Shown here piece by piece: positions 1-7,009 of a stretch of DNA of 16,846 nucleotides. The position numbers and the translations under genes were made by a program. Origin of the DNA: Acidobacteriota bacterium (GTDB taxonomy: Bacteria > Acidobacteriota > Terriglobia > Bryobacterales > Bryobacteraceae); the NCBI GenBank assembly GCA_003223065.1, contig QHXU01000094.1, positions 12,509 through 29,354 on the forward strand, in the 5' to 3' direction. Within the stretch, counting starts at the first letter, position 1, and every line of letters begins with the position of its first letter. The notes beneath the pieces were generated by a model. That model saw nothing but the letters and a program-made list of their open reading frames with translations. It searched no databases and had not been told where the DNA came from.

Positions 1-1403
1 GAGATCAGGTTGGAGAACACGCGCTCCATTCGGGCGCGCTCCAGAGGCAATTCGAGATGCTGCGGCACATCCAGGAGGATGTCGACACCCTGGTTTCCGG
101 CCGGGGCCGCGGCCTCGCATGCAGCTTCGATCACCTCTCGCACCTTGCAAAGCTCGGCGGGCTGCATTCTCCCGCGCGTGATGCTGGCAAGGTCGGCAAG
201 GAGTTCCTGGATGCGGCCGGACGCCTTGTAGATGTTGGTCGCAAGACGCTTCACTTTGACTGGAGGAAGTTCGAGGTCGATCAGCATCTCGGCGCCACCG
301 TAGATTGCGGCGAGCGGGTTGCGAAGGTCGTGAATGATGGAGGTGGAGAGGCGGCTGATGGTAGAGATGCGCTCCTGCCGAATCAGGTTGGCGCGAGCCG
401 ACTGGAGCGCCGCGCACATGGTATTGAACGTCCGGCCGAGCCTGCCGAGTTCGTCCCGGCCGTCTTCGCGCACACGGACTTCATAGTTCTCGCGGGCGAT
501 CTGGGCCGCGGCGTTGTCCAGCTCCTTGACAGGCTCGACGATCTTGCGCGCCAGCCACCACGTGAGAGCGAGGCCGACCGCGACGGCCACAAGCCAAATC
601 AGGTAGACATCGCGGCGGAGCGCGGCAACGTTCTGGCGCGCGGCGGTAAGCGAGCGATAGATCCGCAGCTCACCGATCGGGCTGCCTTCCACGCTGACCA
701 GCGGCCTGCTGACGCTCGCATAATCCTGCTGGTGGGCCGGCACGCCTTCCGGAAGCGTGGAAGCGATGACGGCACGATTGGAGAGGAACACGAATTCGCT
801 GCCGCCGGTCGCCTCTTTGAACCACCACGCGACGGCCGGGTCAACCAAATAGCCGGCCACAAGGACATTCAGCAAAGTCTCACCGCGAACCGAGTCGACA
901 TATACGGGTGTGATCACGATCTGATAGAGGCGCCCTTCCTTGAGCATGAAGCCCGAGGTCTGCTGGGGGAAGCGGGGCGCGGAGGCGCTCACCACCGGCA
1001 GATTCTCTTTCAGGAAGGAACCCGGAGCGCCTCCAAGGGAAGCGATCACGTTGCCCTCAGGATCACTGACCAGAAACAGCGCCTTCTGATCGGAGACGGT
1101 AGACCACAGTTCGCCGGCGGTATCGCGAATAGTGGCCTGATCCCTGGTGCTGAACGCGGAGCGCACGTCAGACATGCGGCTGAGTACCAGGCCGATTGCG
1201 GCCAGCTTCTCAGCCTGCGCTTTCCACAGCGAGTCGTAAACTTGAAAGCTCCGGTTCACCTCCTCCTGGAGCGTGCGATAGGTGGTGCGAACCACGTGAC
1301 GTTGTACGATCGCCAGAGTGACGGCAAATAGTGTCGTGAGCGCGACGGATGTGGAGAGGAGAATCTTCCACAGCAACGACATTCGGGAGAACACCGAATT
1401 CAT
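1..1403 (-). CDS. Membrane sensor histidine kinase (Cache-like sensor, HAMP, HisKA), C-terminus cut off by window edge
   Basis: Inner-membrane sensor kinase of a two-component system. The open frame runs from ATG 1403 off the left edge, giving 467 residues. Seen in order: a transmembrane helix (about 13-33), a periplasmic sensor region of about 230 residues that looks like a Cache-type fold, a second transmembrane helix (266-284), a HAMP linker (about 285-338, with DELGRLGRTFN), and a HisKA domain with the phospho-acceptor motif IIHDLRNPLAAI (His358). The frame ends just inside the N-box (RVFSNLI), so the ATP-binding G boxes lie outside the window. Its ATG overlaps the stop of the cupredoxin gene by 4 nt (ATGA), which indicates translational coupling and one transcript. 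The likely partners are the OmpR-type regulator and the single REC protein upstream in the same cluster. The kinase call is firm; the ligand is unknown, and the neighbours suggest an envelope or redox signal. Confidence 0.93.
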   Translation of the reverse strand, partial: MNSVFSRMSLLWKILLSTSVALTTLFAVTLAIVQRHVVRTTYRTLQEEVNRSFQVYDSLWKAQAEKLAAIGLVLSRMSDVRSAFSTRDQATIRDTAGELWSTVSDQKALFLVSDPEGNVIASLGGAPGSFLKENLPVVSASAPRFPQQTSGFMLKEGRLYQIVITPVYVDSVRGETLLNVLVAGYLVDPAVAWWFKEATGGSEFVFLSNRAVIASTLPEGVPAHQQDYASVSRPLVSVEGSPIGELRIYRSLTAARQNVAALRRDVYLIWLVAVAVGLALTWWLARKIVEPVKELDNAAAQIARENYEVRVREDGRDELGRLGRTFNTMCAALQSARANLIRQERISTISRLSTSIIHDLRNPLAAIYGGAEMLIDLELPPVKVKRLATNIYKASGRIQELLADLASITRGRMQPAELCKVREVIEAACEAAAPAGNQGVDILLDVPQHLELPLERARMERVFSNLI

Positions 1404-2149
1404 GGCTGCTTTCCCGGGCGATACGCGGGGCGGTCCTCGATCACAGCCGGATACTCTTTCCCATATTTGTTCTTGTGCGGCGTCTGGATGTAGCCGCTTT
1501 CGGAAATCTCAAGCGGCGGCAGCAAGACCGGATCATTGCCGATGGTTAGATTGCGCGTGAGGGCGCTAAGAGTCTGATCCGTTGCGCGTTCGTGGAACAC
1601 GTCGAGACGATATTCACCGGGCTCGACCTCGCCGATGTGAAACGACCCATCAAGATTCGAAACCGCCATGTATGGAGTGTTCAGCACCACGATGACCGCG
1701 CTCATGGCGGGGTGGATGTTGCAGAAGACGCGAACTATCCCAGGCTGGCGGAAGCGCACTTTCTGATCGGTGCCGGGCGGATACAGCCCGACGTCGAAGA
1801 CCTGTCCCGCGAAGTTCGAAAACGCATTGTGAAAGATGGGATCGAAGTTGGGGAAGGACACTGTGCTGCCCGCGGGTACGGCCAGCACGGGAGGCACGAA
1901 GCGCTTCTTCTTTTGGGCCATTTGCGCGGTCTTCGGCTGAATCGGGATGGGCGTTCCCGCGCGGCGTTCCAACCAGATCACGACACCGGAGTAGTCATGG
2001 TTCTTGCGGACGCCGGGATCGTGGGATTCAATCAAGTGGATGGATCCGGTGACTGTAGCGCCCGGCGTTGGCACAGCCGGCAGGAGGGCCAAAAGTATGA
2101 GCAATTCAGGTCCGCTTAAATCAAAAAAGGTACGCCAATGCCAGGTCAT
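1400..2149 (-). CDS. Periplasmic cupredoxin-like (plastocyanin / 'methylamine utilization'-type) copper protein
   Basis: A 249-aa exported protein. A hydrophobic signal segment (about 14-32, PELLILLALLPAV) is followed by a cupredoxin-like beta domain. The expected type-1 copper ligands are visible: His107 in FPNFDPIFHNAFS, then Cys143, His146 and Met149 in VFCNIHPAMS. This His...Cys-x2-His-x2-Met arrangement is typical of plastocyanin-like electron carriers. Next comes a short carboxypeptidase-regulatory-like beta segment (about 158-205, SNLDGSFHIGEVEPGEYRLDVF). Database proteins of this build are often named 'methylamine utilization protein' without evidence for that pathway. The start at 2149 lies 29 nt inside the preceding porin gene and has no clear ribosome-binding site, so re-initiation is likely. 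The stop overlaps the kinase ATG. Copper binding is inferred from the ligands; electron transfer and copper sensing or storage are both possible. Confidence 0.85.
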   Translation of the reverse strand: MTWHWRTFFDLSGPELLILLALLPAVPTPGATVTGSIHLIESHDPGVRKNHDYSGVVIWLERRAGTPIPIQPKTAQMAQKKKRFVPPVLAVPAGSTVSFPNFDPIFHNAFSNFAGQVFDVGLYPPGTDQKVRFRQPGIVRVFCNIHPAMSAVIVVLNTPYMAVSNLDGSFHIGEVEPGEYRLDVFHERATDQTLSALTRNLTIGNDPVLLPPLEISESGYIQTPHKNKYGKEYPAVIEDRPAYRPGKQP

Positions 2150-3455
2150 AGTGATTGTTCAAACGGAGTCCGGGCCCGAGGTAGTTGGTTCGCGCCTGCA
2201 AAGCCTCAAAGCTCAGGATGACGTTGGGAGCGAGATGATAGAAGAAGTTGCCGCCAAATGTGTGGTTGGCGGCGATGCCGCCGGGCAGCAAGTCGCGGTT
2301 CCGGCCATCATGAATGCCACCGAGCAGGTGGAAACTCAGGCGGTTCGTCGCGCGCAGCGTGAGCTGGCTCCATCCTCCCTTTGCGTGGATGGGCAGCACG
2401 TTTCGAGGACCGATGATGGTGAACCCCTGGCGCAAAGCGCCCAGTCCGAAGTTTGCAAGATTCTCTCCGGTGAACGCGGCGCCGGTAAGTTCGAGACGAT
2501 CCGAGGGAGCCACCAGCCAGTCGAGCGAGAAAACCTCCGAGGGCAGGGAAGCGCCCGCGACGTGGGTTGCGCTGTAGTGGAAGCCCGGAGCGAGTTCGAT
2601 CCGGCGGCCCGATTGCGCGGCGTACGCGATTTCGATACGAGCCTCGGCGCCGGGGCGGTATCGTTCGAGAGACGAGGCGAACGAAGCGGGGACGTCGGCC
2701 AGAAATTCGCTAGTTTGAACGACGCCGGTTTGAGCCCGCAGCGTCCACTCATCTCCCAGCTTGAAGCGTTGCTCGAAGCGTGCCTGTGGCTCCCAGAACC
2801 ACAGATTGCCCGAGCCGGCCAGCGGCGCGACCCCCACTTGAGCCAGAGAATCCGGATTGCGCGGCGAGAAAATGGGTTTGTCCTGCCCCACCATCAGCGA
2901 GCGTGACTCCCAATCCAACTCGATGGCCGCGGTGCGAACCCGCATCAACTGATTGTTCGGCAGGCTGGTGCCGCCGAAGAAGTCCACGTACAAAGAACCG
3001 CGGATGGAGCCGCCCCAGAGCGTTTGGGGGCCATGATAGTCAAGCCCGATCACGGTCTGATGCAAGCTCGCGCCGCCGGTTGCGGCGCCGCGTCCGAGAA
3101 AGGCGACGGTGGGATAGTCGACCCCGCCGTTCTGCTTCGAGTTGATGAAGGTATTGAGCAGCGCCATGCCTGTGATGCGGAGATGAAAGCGTTGCGAGGA
3201 CTCGACCTTGGTTTGAGCCTGCTCCGCGGTGCGGCGTTCCTGGACGGAGAGCCGCTCTTCGGTATCGGGAGGAACGCCAGCGCGAAGTTCCTCGCGGAGC
3301 GCGCGGATTTCCTGACGGAGCGAGTCGTTTTCGCGCTCGATCCTGTCGAGCCGTTCCAGGATCGTCTTCATGTCCGGGTTGGTTTGCGGCAGCGCAGGAA
3401 GGGCCGACGCCAGCATTAAGATCACTCTACACAGAATCGCGCGATGGGGGGTCAT
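2121..3455 (-). CDS. Outer-membrane beta-barrel protein, DcaP-like porin with N-terminal coiled coil
   Basis: A 444-aa protein predicted to form an outer-membrane channel. A signal peptide (MTPHRAILCRVILMLASALPALPQ) is followed by a charged heptad-like coiled coil (about 29-58, LERLDRIERENDSLRQEIRA), as in trimeric DcaP-type porins. The remainder alternates aromatic and polar strands (for example LYVDFFGG, MVGQDKPIFSP, GNLWFWEPQARFEQRF) and ends in ...LAYLF with a terminal Phe, the usual barrel-assembly signal. The reading frame stays open upstream to 3578, but those residues look like an out-of-frame extension into the REC gene. ATG 3455 has GGAG ten bases upstream and gives a proper signal peptide, so it is chosen. 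It overlaps the REC gene by 29 nt. The substrate is unknown. The exact barrel family is a judgement from layout; phosphate-selective or carbohydrate porins are alternatives. Confidence 0.82.
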   Translation of the reverse strand: MTPHRAILCRVILMLASALPALPQTNPDMKTILERLDRIERENDSLRQEIRALREELRAGVPPDTEERLSVQERRTAEQAQTKVESSQRFHLRITGMALLNTFINSKQNGGVDYPTVAFLGRGAATGGASLHQTVIGLDYHGPQTLWGGSIRGSLYVDFFGGTSLPNNQLMRVRTAAIELDWESRSLMVGQDKPIFSPRNPDSLAQVGVAPLAGSGNLWFWEPQARFEQRFKLGDEWTLRAQTGVVQTSEFLADVPASFASSLERYRPGAEARIEIAYAAQSGRRIELAPGFHYSATHVAGASLPSEVFSLDWLVAPSDRLELTGAAFTGENLANFGLGALRQGFTIIGPRNVLPIHAKGGWSQLTLRATNRLSFHLLGGIHDGRNRDLLPGGIAANHTFGGNFFYHLAPNVILSFEALQARTNYLGPGLRLNNHYDLALAYLF

Positions 3456-3819
3456 GCAGAAGCTGCTCCAGTTTTTCCCGTACCGCGGCGGGCGAATACG
3501 GTTTGACAAAGAAAGTGTCGGCGCCGAGCTGCCGGACCCGGTCCTGGGTCTCAGGAGTCCCGTCAGCACTGACCACAATGATGGGAATCGAGGCGGTGGA
3601 CGCGGTGGCGCGAACCCGCTCGATCAGCTCGAATCCGTCCATGCCCGGCATATGCAGGTCGGTGATGATGGCAGAGACCGGCCGCTTTTCGATAAGACTC
3701 CAGGCCTCCCGGCCGCCTCCCGTGCGAACGACGCTGGTATCCGGCAGTGCGAGCAGTGCGACTTCGAGCGTAACGGCGGACCACTCAGCGTCGTCGACAA
3801 CCAACAGCGTCATTGCCAT
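3427..3819 (-). CDS. Single-domain response regulator (CheY-like REC protein)
   Basis: A 130-aa protein that is only a receiver domain. The acidic pair Asp9/Asp10 (VVDDAEW), the phospho-acceptor Asp54 (ITDLHMPGMDG), the switch Ser84 (VVSAD) and the conserved Lys106 (FVKPYSP) are all present, so it should be phosphorylatable. There is no output domain, so it probably acts as a phosphate sink or relay, or binds a partner. It follows the OmpR-type regulator by 75 nt and overlaps the porin gene by 29 nt, placing it in the same operon as the kinase. ATG 3819 and ATG 3813 are both possible starts; AGG lies closer to the ideal distance for 3813, a difference of two residues. Confidence 0.93.
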   Translation of the reverse strand: MAMTLLVVDDAEWSAVTLEVALLALPDTSVVRTGGGREAWSLIEKRPVSAIITDLHMPGMDGFELIERVRATASTASIPIIVVSADGTPETQDRVRQLGADTFFVKPYSPAAVREKLEQLLHDPPSRDSV

Positions 3820-3894
3820 GACCTAATTCTGCCCCATGGACCTCGCGCGCTCTACAGGCGATCCGTGAATAATTTGTAAAAACCGTGCGCGTTA

Positions 3895-4569
3895 TCAGGG
3901 GAGGAAGCGATATCCCACGCCATGTACCGTGATGAAATGACGAGGCACATTGGGGTCCTGCTCAAGCTTTTGGCGCAACTTGACCACGTGGGCGTCCACG
4001 GTTCGGGTATTCGGAAAGGAGGCGTATCCCCAGACTGAATTGAGAATCATGTCGCGCGTGAGCGCCCGGTCGGGATTTTGCAGGAAATAGGTCAACAGGT
4101 TGTACTCGGCGGGCGTGAACTTGAGTTCCTGGCCGCGGCGGGTGACTACGCGGCGCTTGAGATCGACTTCGGTGTCACCGAAGGCCACAGTCTTGCGGGC
4201 GTCGGCGGACGTCCGCCGGAGCACGGCGCGGATCCGGGCCAGCACTTCGCGGACGCCAAACGGTTTGACGATATAGTCGTCAGCGCCGATCTCCAGCAAC
4301 AACACCTTGTCGACTTCGTCGCCGACCGCGCTGAGCACGATAATCGGCGTTTGAACGTTGGAGGAGCGCAACTGCTTGCAGACCTCCATTCCGCTAAGCG
4401 CAGGGAGCCGGAGATCCACCAGCAGCAGGTCCGGCTTGAGCGTGAGGGCGCGATCAAGACCGGTACGGCCATCCGCCGCCAGCGCAACCTGAAAGCCTTC
4501 CTGCTCGAGCATGACGGCAATGGTGTCGCGGAGGCTTTCATCGTCATCGATCACCAGGATGGACTGCAT
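3895..4569 (-). CDS. OmpR/PhoB-family response regulator
   Basis: A 224-aa DNA-binding response regulator. The REC domain (about 3-118) carries Asp8/Asp9 (VIDDDES), phospho-acceptor Asp52 (LLVDLRLP), switch Ser80 and Lys102 (YIVKPFG). A C-terminal winged-helix domain (about 128-224) shows LKFTPAEYNLLTYF, the recognition-helix region TVDAHVVKLRQKLE and the wing VHGVGYRFLP. The frame is open upstream to 4749, but that stretch is Arg/Trp-rich out-of-frame sequence over the Clp-like gene. ATG 4569 matches the family N-terminus, has GAGAGCAAGG just upstream, and lies about 12 nt after the predicted start of a transcript from its own -10 box. It probably regulates this operon in response to the histidine kinase at the distal end; kinase pairing is inferred from linkage only. 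Confidence 0.95.
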   Translation of the reverse strand: MQSILVIDDDESLRDTIAVMLEQEGFQVALAADGRTGLDRALTLKPDLLLVDLRLPALSGMEVCKQLRSSNVQTPIIVLSAVGDEVDKVLLLEIGADDYIVKPFGVREVLARIRAVLRRTSADARKTVAFGDTEVDLKRRVVTRRGQELKFTPAEYNLLTYFLQNPDRALTRDMILNSVWGYASFPNTRTVDAHVVKLRQKLEQDPNVPRHFITVHGVGYRFLP

Positions 4570-4587
4570 GGCCTTGCTCTCAGGCTG

Positions 4588-4617
4588 ATTGTAGCAGCGC
4601 GTGGCGCAAATACCCAA
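4588..4617 (-). promoter_or_regulatory. Candidate sigma70-type promoter for the response-regulator operon
   Basis: On the minus strand, TTGGGT (4617-4612) is followed after 18 nt by TACAAT (4593-4588). The -10 box matches 5 of 6 consensus positions, the -35 box only the first three. The predicted transcription start near 4581 leaves a leader of about 12 nt that still contains GAGAG and AAGG before ATG 4569. This would let the regulator-REC-porin-cupredoxin-kinase genes be transcribed separately from the Clp-like gene. Confidence 0.5.
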
Positions 4618-4630
4618 TTGCAGCCTCTCC

Positions 4631-5803
4631 CTAAATGCTCCGGATCGATCGTACTTTCGCCGCCCGGGAGCTTTGGGCAGGCGCCACCACCGCCATCGCC
4701 GGCGCGGGTTGTTCAGTCGAAGCCGAGGCCAGGGCCGCCATCTCCGCAAGCGCCACGTCTTCGGCGTCCTTATAAAAAGTGAGATGCCGCAATTCCGGGT
4801 CGAAATCCACGCGGATCCAGTCGCCCAGGCGCACTTGCCCGGTGGCGATCAGGCTGGACATGGGATGCACCAGGGAGCGCTCGATAGCGCGCTTCAGGGG
4901 CCGAGCGCCGTAGCGGACGTCGGTGCCTTCCTGTAACAGGTATCCCTTGGCCCGGCCGGTCACAGACAAAACGAAGGGCGTGCCCTGACTGGAATCGGCG
5001 AAGCGCCGCCTCAGGACGCCCAGTTCGAGGTCCAGAACCCTCCGTAGTTCCGACTCATCCAGTGGCTGGAAGGCCACAATCTTATCGATGCGGTTGATGA
5101 ATTCGGGCGAGAATTTGCGCCGCGCGGCCTCCATGCCGGCGCGCGATACCTTTTCCGCCAGGCTGGCGGGAACCGGCTCGCTGCTGTCCGGCGGCGGGGC
5201 GAAGCCCAGGCCCGGCTTCAAGATCGATGCCATCTCCGAAGCGCCAAGATTGCTGGTCATGAAGATGATGCAGCGCGAGAAGTCCACCTGGCGGTTGTCG
5301 CCCAAGGTCAAAGTCCCTTTGTCCAGCACGCCGAGCAACAAGTTCCAGAGAGCGTCACTGGCTTTCTCAATCTCGTCGAAAAGCACGAAGCTGAGCTTCA
5401 AGTTCTCAGTATGGTAGCGGTTGAGCGCATCCTGGCCCAGGGCGGGATGTGTCTCGCGATGCCCCAGATATCCAGGAGGAGATCCGATCAGCTTGGCGAT
5501 TTCGTGGCTGTGCTGGAACTCGGCGCAGTCGATCTTGATAACGGCGCGGGCATCCCCCACCAGGCTCTCGGCGGTGGCTTCCACCATGCGGGTCTTGCCG
5601 GTGCCGGTGGGCCCCAAGAACAGGAAGTTCCCGACTGGCCGGCCGGGGCTATTCATGCCCGCGAGGAAGGTTTGGTAAACGCTAACGATCTGCCGGATCG
5701 CCTGATCCTGGCCGATGATCTTACTGCGCAGGCTGGTCTCGAGCTGCTCGGCTTCGCGTCCGCTCCGCGTCGGGTCCAGAAGTTGTTGGTTCAGCCTCAC
5801 CAT
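4631..5803 (-). CDS. Stand-alone Clp/HSP100-type AAA+ ATPase (single D2-like module)
   Basis: A 390-aa AAA+ ATPase resembling only the second ATPase module of ClpA/ClpC/ClpB. Seen: IIGQDQAI near residue 30, Walker A GPTGTGKT (64-71), pore loop GYLG (111-114), Walker B VLFDEIEK (140-147), sensor-1 TSN (Asn185), arginine finger PEFINRID (Arg238), and a C-terminal small domain with sensor-2 GARPLKR (Arg301). After sensor 1 comes LGF (199-201), where ClpA/ClpC/ClpX carry the tripeptide that docks on ClpP. There is no N-domain, first ATPase module or zinc finger; the last 30 residues are an Ala/Pro-rich tail. A cytoplasmic protein unfoldase role is inferred. ATG 5803 is chosen because GAGG sits 8 nt upstream; the longer frame (to 5887) would run into the terminator of the upstream gene. 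It ends 61 nt before the response-regulator gene. Confidence 0.88.
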   Translation of the reverse strand: MVRLNQQLLDPTRSGREAEQLETSLRSKIIGQDQAIRQIVSVYQTFLAGMNSPGRPVGNFLFLGPTGTGKTRMVEATAESLVGDARAVIKIDCAEFQHSHEIAKLIGSPPGYLGHRETHPALGQDALNRYHTENLKLSFVLFDEIEKASDALWNLLLGVLDKGTLTLGDNRQVDFSRCIIFMTSNLGASEMASILKPGLGFAPPPDSSEPVPASLAEKVSRAGMEAARRKFSPEFINRIDKIVAFQPLDESELRRVLDLELGVLRRRFADSSQGTPFVLSVTGRAKGYLLQEGTDVRYGARPLKRAIERSLVHPMSSLIATGQVRLGDWIRVDFDPELRHLTFYKDAEDVALAEMAALASASTEQPAPAMAVVAPAQSSRAAKVRSIRSI

Positions 5804-5876
5804 ATCGCTACCCTCTTTATCTCTCCGCATGATTGCGAAATTCCCTTCGCCACAGTTCGCGCCGTGCGGAAGCTGC

Positions 5877-5910
5877 CGAAAAGCCACCTAACCTGAGGGC
5901 CAGGTGGCTT
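5877..5910 (-). terminator. Rho-independent terminator after the secreted-protein gene
   Basis: A perfect 9-bp inverted repeat (AAGCCACCT 5881-5889 and AGGTGGCTT 5902-5910, 12-nt loop) lies 19 nt downstream of the stop of the secreted-protein gene on the minus strand. In the transcript it ends in a short U run (CTTTTCGG). The U tract is short, so termination may be partial. It separates that gene from the Clp-like gene. Confidence 0.7.
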
Positions 5911-5929
5911 GCGGCTGCCTCCCAGGCAA

Positions 5930-6568
5930 TTACGGATTGCAGGTGAATGTGCTGCCCGACTGTTCCGGGTTGGTGCACAAGGGGCCCAGGCCGGTCCTGG
6001 CATCGGGCACGCTGATCATCGCGAGCGGTCCGGCTTTGTGTTCGCCATTGAAAGGGGTGGGTTTGGCCGGATTGAAGCCGCAAGCCACGGCGTCATTGGG
6101 GTCGTTGAACCAAAAACCGATGTGAAAGGTGTTGGTGGGGGGGAGAGCGACGTCCGGGTCGAAGCCGAAGATCTGGTCCAACAGAATGGTCTTGATCTCG
6201 ACATCGCCTTTGCCCTTTTTCCCGACTTCAAGATCGGATTGATACCAGGCGAGGCCGAAGTTCTTGAAATTGGGATCGGGGGTCCGGTCGCTCAGCAGGT
6301 TACTGCGCTGGATGGTGAACATGTCAAAAGCCAGGCCAGGCTTGAAATGCTCCAGGTGCAGGTGCAGGGTGTCATTGAGGTCGCCTCTTACCACAGTTAC
6401 GGATGCCGACGGCTGCTCGGAAGAGCTGGGGTCCCTGAGGCAGTTGACGATTTTCGCGTTGGGCGGCACGAGCTCGAACCTGACGACGTGAGAGTCTTCG
6501 GCGGCCAACGGGTTGGATGTGAACAAACCAGCAGCGGCAAAGGCTGCGAGGATAGATGCGCGTTTCAT
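5930..6568 (-). CDS. Secreted protein of unknown function with four cysteines
   Basis: A 212-aa protein with a clear signal peptide (MKRASILAAFAAAGLFTSNPLAA, cleavage near residue 23) and a strong ribosome-binding site (AAGGAG nine bases before ATG 6568). The mature part is soluble, with no further membrane segment. Notable stretches are LHLHLEHFKPG, FDMFTIQRSN, NFGLAWYQSDLEVG and GFWFNDPNDAVACGFNP. Four cysteines (43, 163, 198, 210) could form two disulfides. I do not recognise a named family; it resembles small secreted beta-rich proteins seen in soil bacteria, but no function can be assigned. It appears monocistronic: it has a 449-nt gap upstream and a hairpin terminator downstream. Its promoter is not obvious. 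Confidence 0.82.
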   Translation of the reverse strand: MKRASILAAFAAAGLFTSNPLAAEDSHVVRFELVPPNAKIVNCLRDPSSSEQPSASVTVVRGDLNDTLHLHLEHFKPGLAFDMFTIQRSNLLSDRTPDPNFKNFGLAWYQSDLEVGKKGKGDVEIKTILLDQIFGFDPDVALPPTNTFHIGFWFNDPNDAVACGFNPAKPTPFNGEHKAGPLAMISVPDARTGLGPLCTNPEQSGSTFTCNP

Positions 6569-6750
6569 GTTAGTGATCTCCTTTTTTGGGTCTATGAAGC
6601 TCGGTTCCAGAAGAGCGTCCGAACCCTTTCAGAACCGCTCTTTCCTAACCTTGCTTGCAGATTCAGAATAAGGAGCCACTAAAAGGAAATCGTCGGGATG
6701 ATGTAAAGAAGATGTAATTCCGCGCGGAACGCCCGATGATGCTCGAGTAG

Positions 6751-6787
6751 CGCGCCAGGCGCGACACGCGGCGCTTGATGCGCCGTG
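6751..6787. repeat. Adjacent palindrome and GC-rich hairpin
   Basis: CGCGCC-A-GGCGCG (6751-6763) is a perfect palindrome around one base. Immediately after it, CGGCGC (6769-6774) and GCGCCG (6780-6785) pair around the loop TTGAT. Two further pairs (one G-U) extend the stem to 6767-6787. No U tract follows on either strand, so it is not a standard terminator. Confidence 0.6.
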
Positions 6788-6948
6788 CCAGGATGCTTAC
6801 GGCTACTGCCGCAGCACAGCGCAGCGGCCGATCGAGTATGCACGGCAATACTCAACGGAACAATTCCGACAATCCTATCCGATTTTAAGATCCGACATAC
6901 CGTCGCTCATAGGGTCCCAGAGGCGCCGTCCCAGCCGGCGGCGGTCCC

Positions 6949-7009
6949 CAAAATTAAAAAACATTATCTAAAGAAAACGTTTGAACTTTTGCTCACTTCG
7001 CTGTACAAT
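6949..7009 (+). promoter_or_regulatory. Strong sigma70-type promoter with A-rich upstream element; predicted leaderless transcript
   Basis: TTGAAC (6981-6986) and TACAAT (7004-7009) are separated by the ideal 17 nt. The 30 bases before the -35 box are very A/T-rich (AAAATTAAAAAACATTATC...), like an UP element. The ATG of the following gene begins only 9 nt past the -10 box, so transcription should start at or within a base or two of the start codon. Confidence 0.75.

Noticed and set aside
57..1331. 424-residue plus-strand open frame
   Set aside because: Antisense shadow of the histidine kinase, which has clear HAMP and HisKA motifs; the plus frame has no recognisable domain and reflects high G+C.
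2004..2906. 300-residue plus-strand open frame
   Set aside because: Antisense to the cupredoxin and porin genes; composition is low-complexity Arg/Ala/Gly without signal or motif.
4570..4749. 60-residue N-terminal extension of the OmpR regulator
   Set aside because: Arg/Trp-rich out-of-frame translation of the Clp-like gene end; the family starts at MQSILVIDDD and a promoter lies inside the extension.
6663..6848. 61-residue minus-strand open frame in the intergenic gap
   Set aside because: No ribosome-binding site, Arg/Ser-rich random-looking translation, and it overlaps the palindrome and hairpin.
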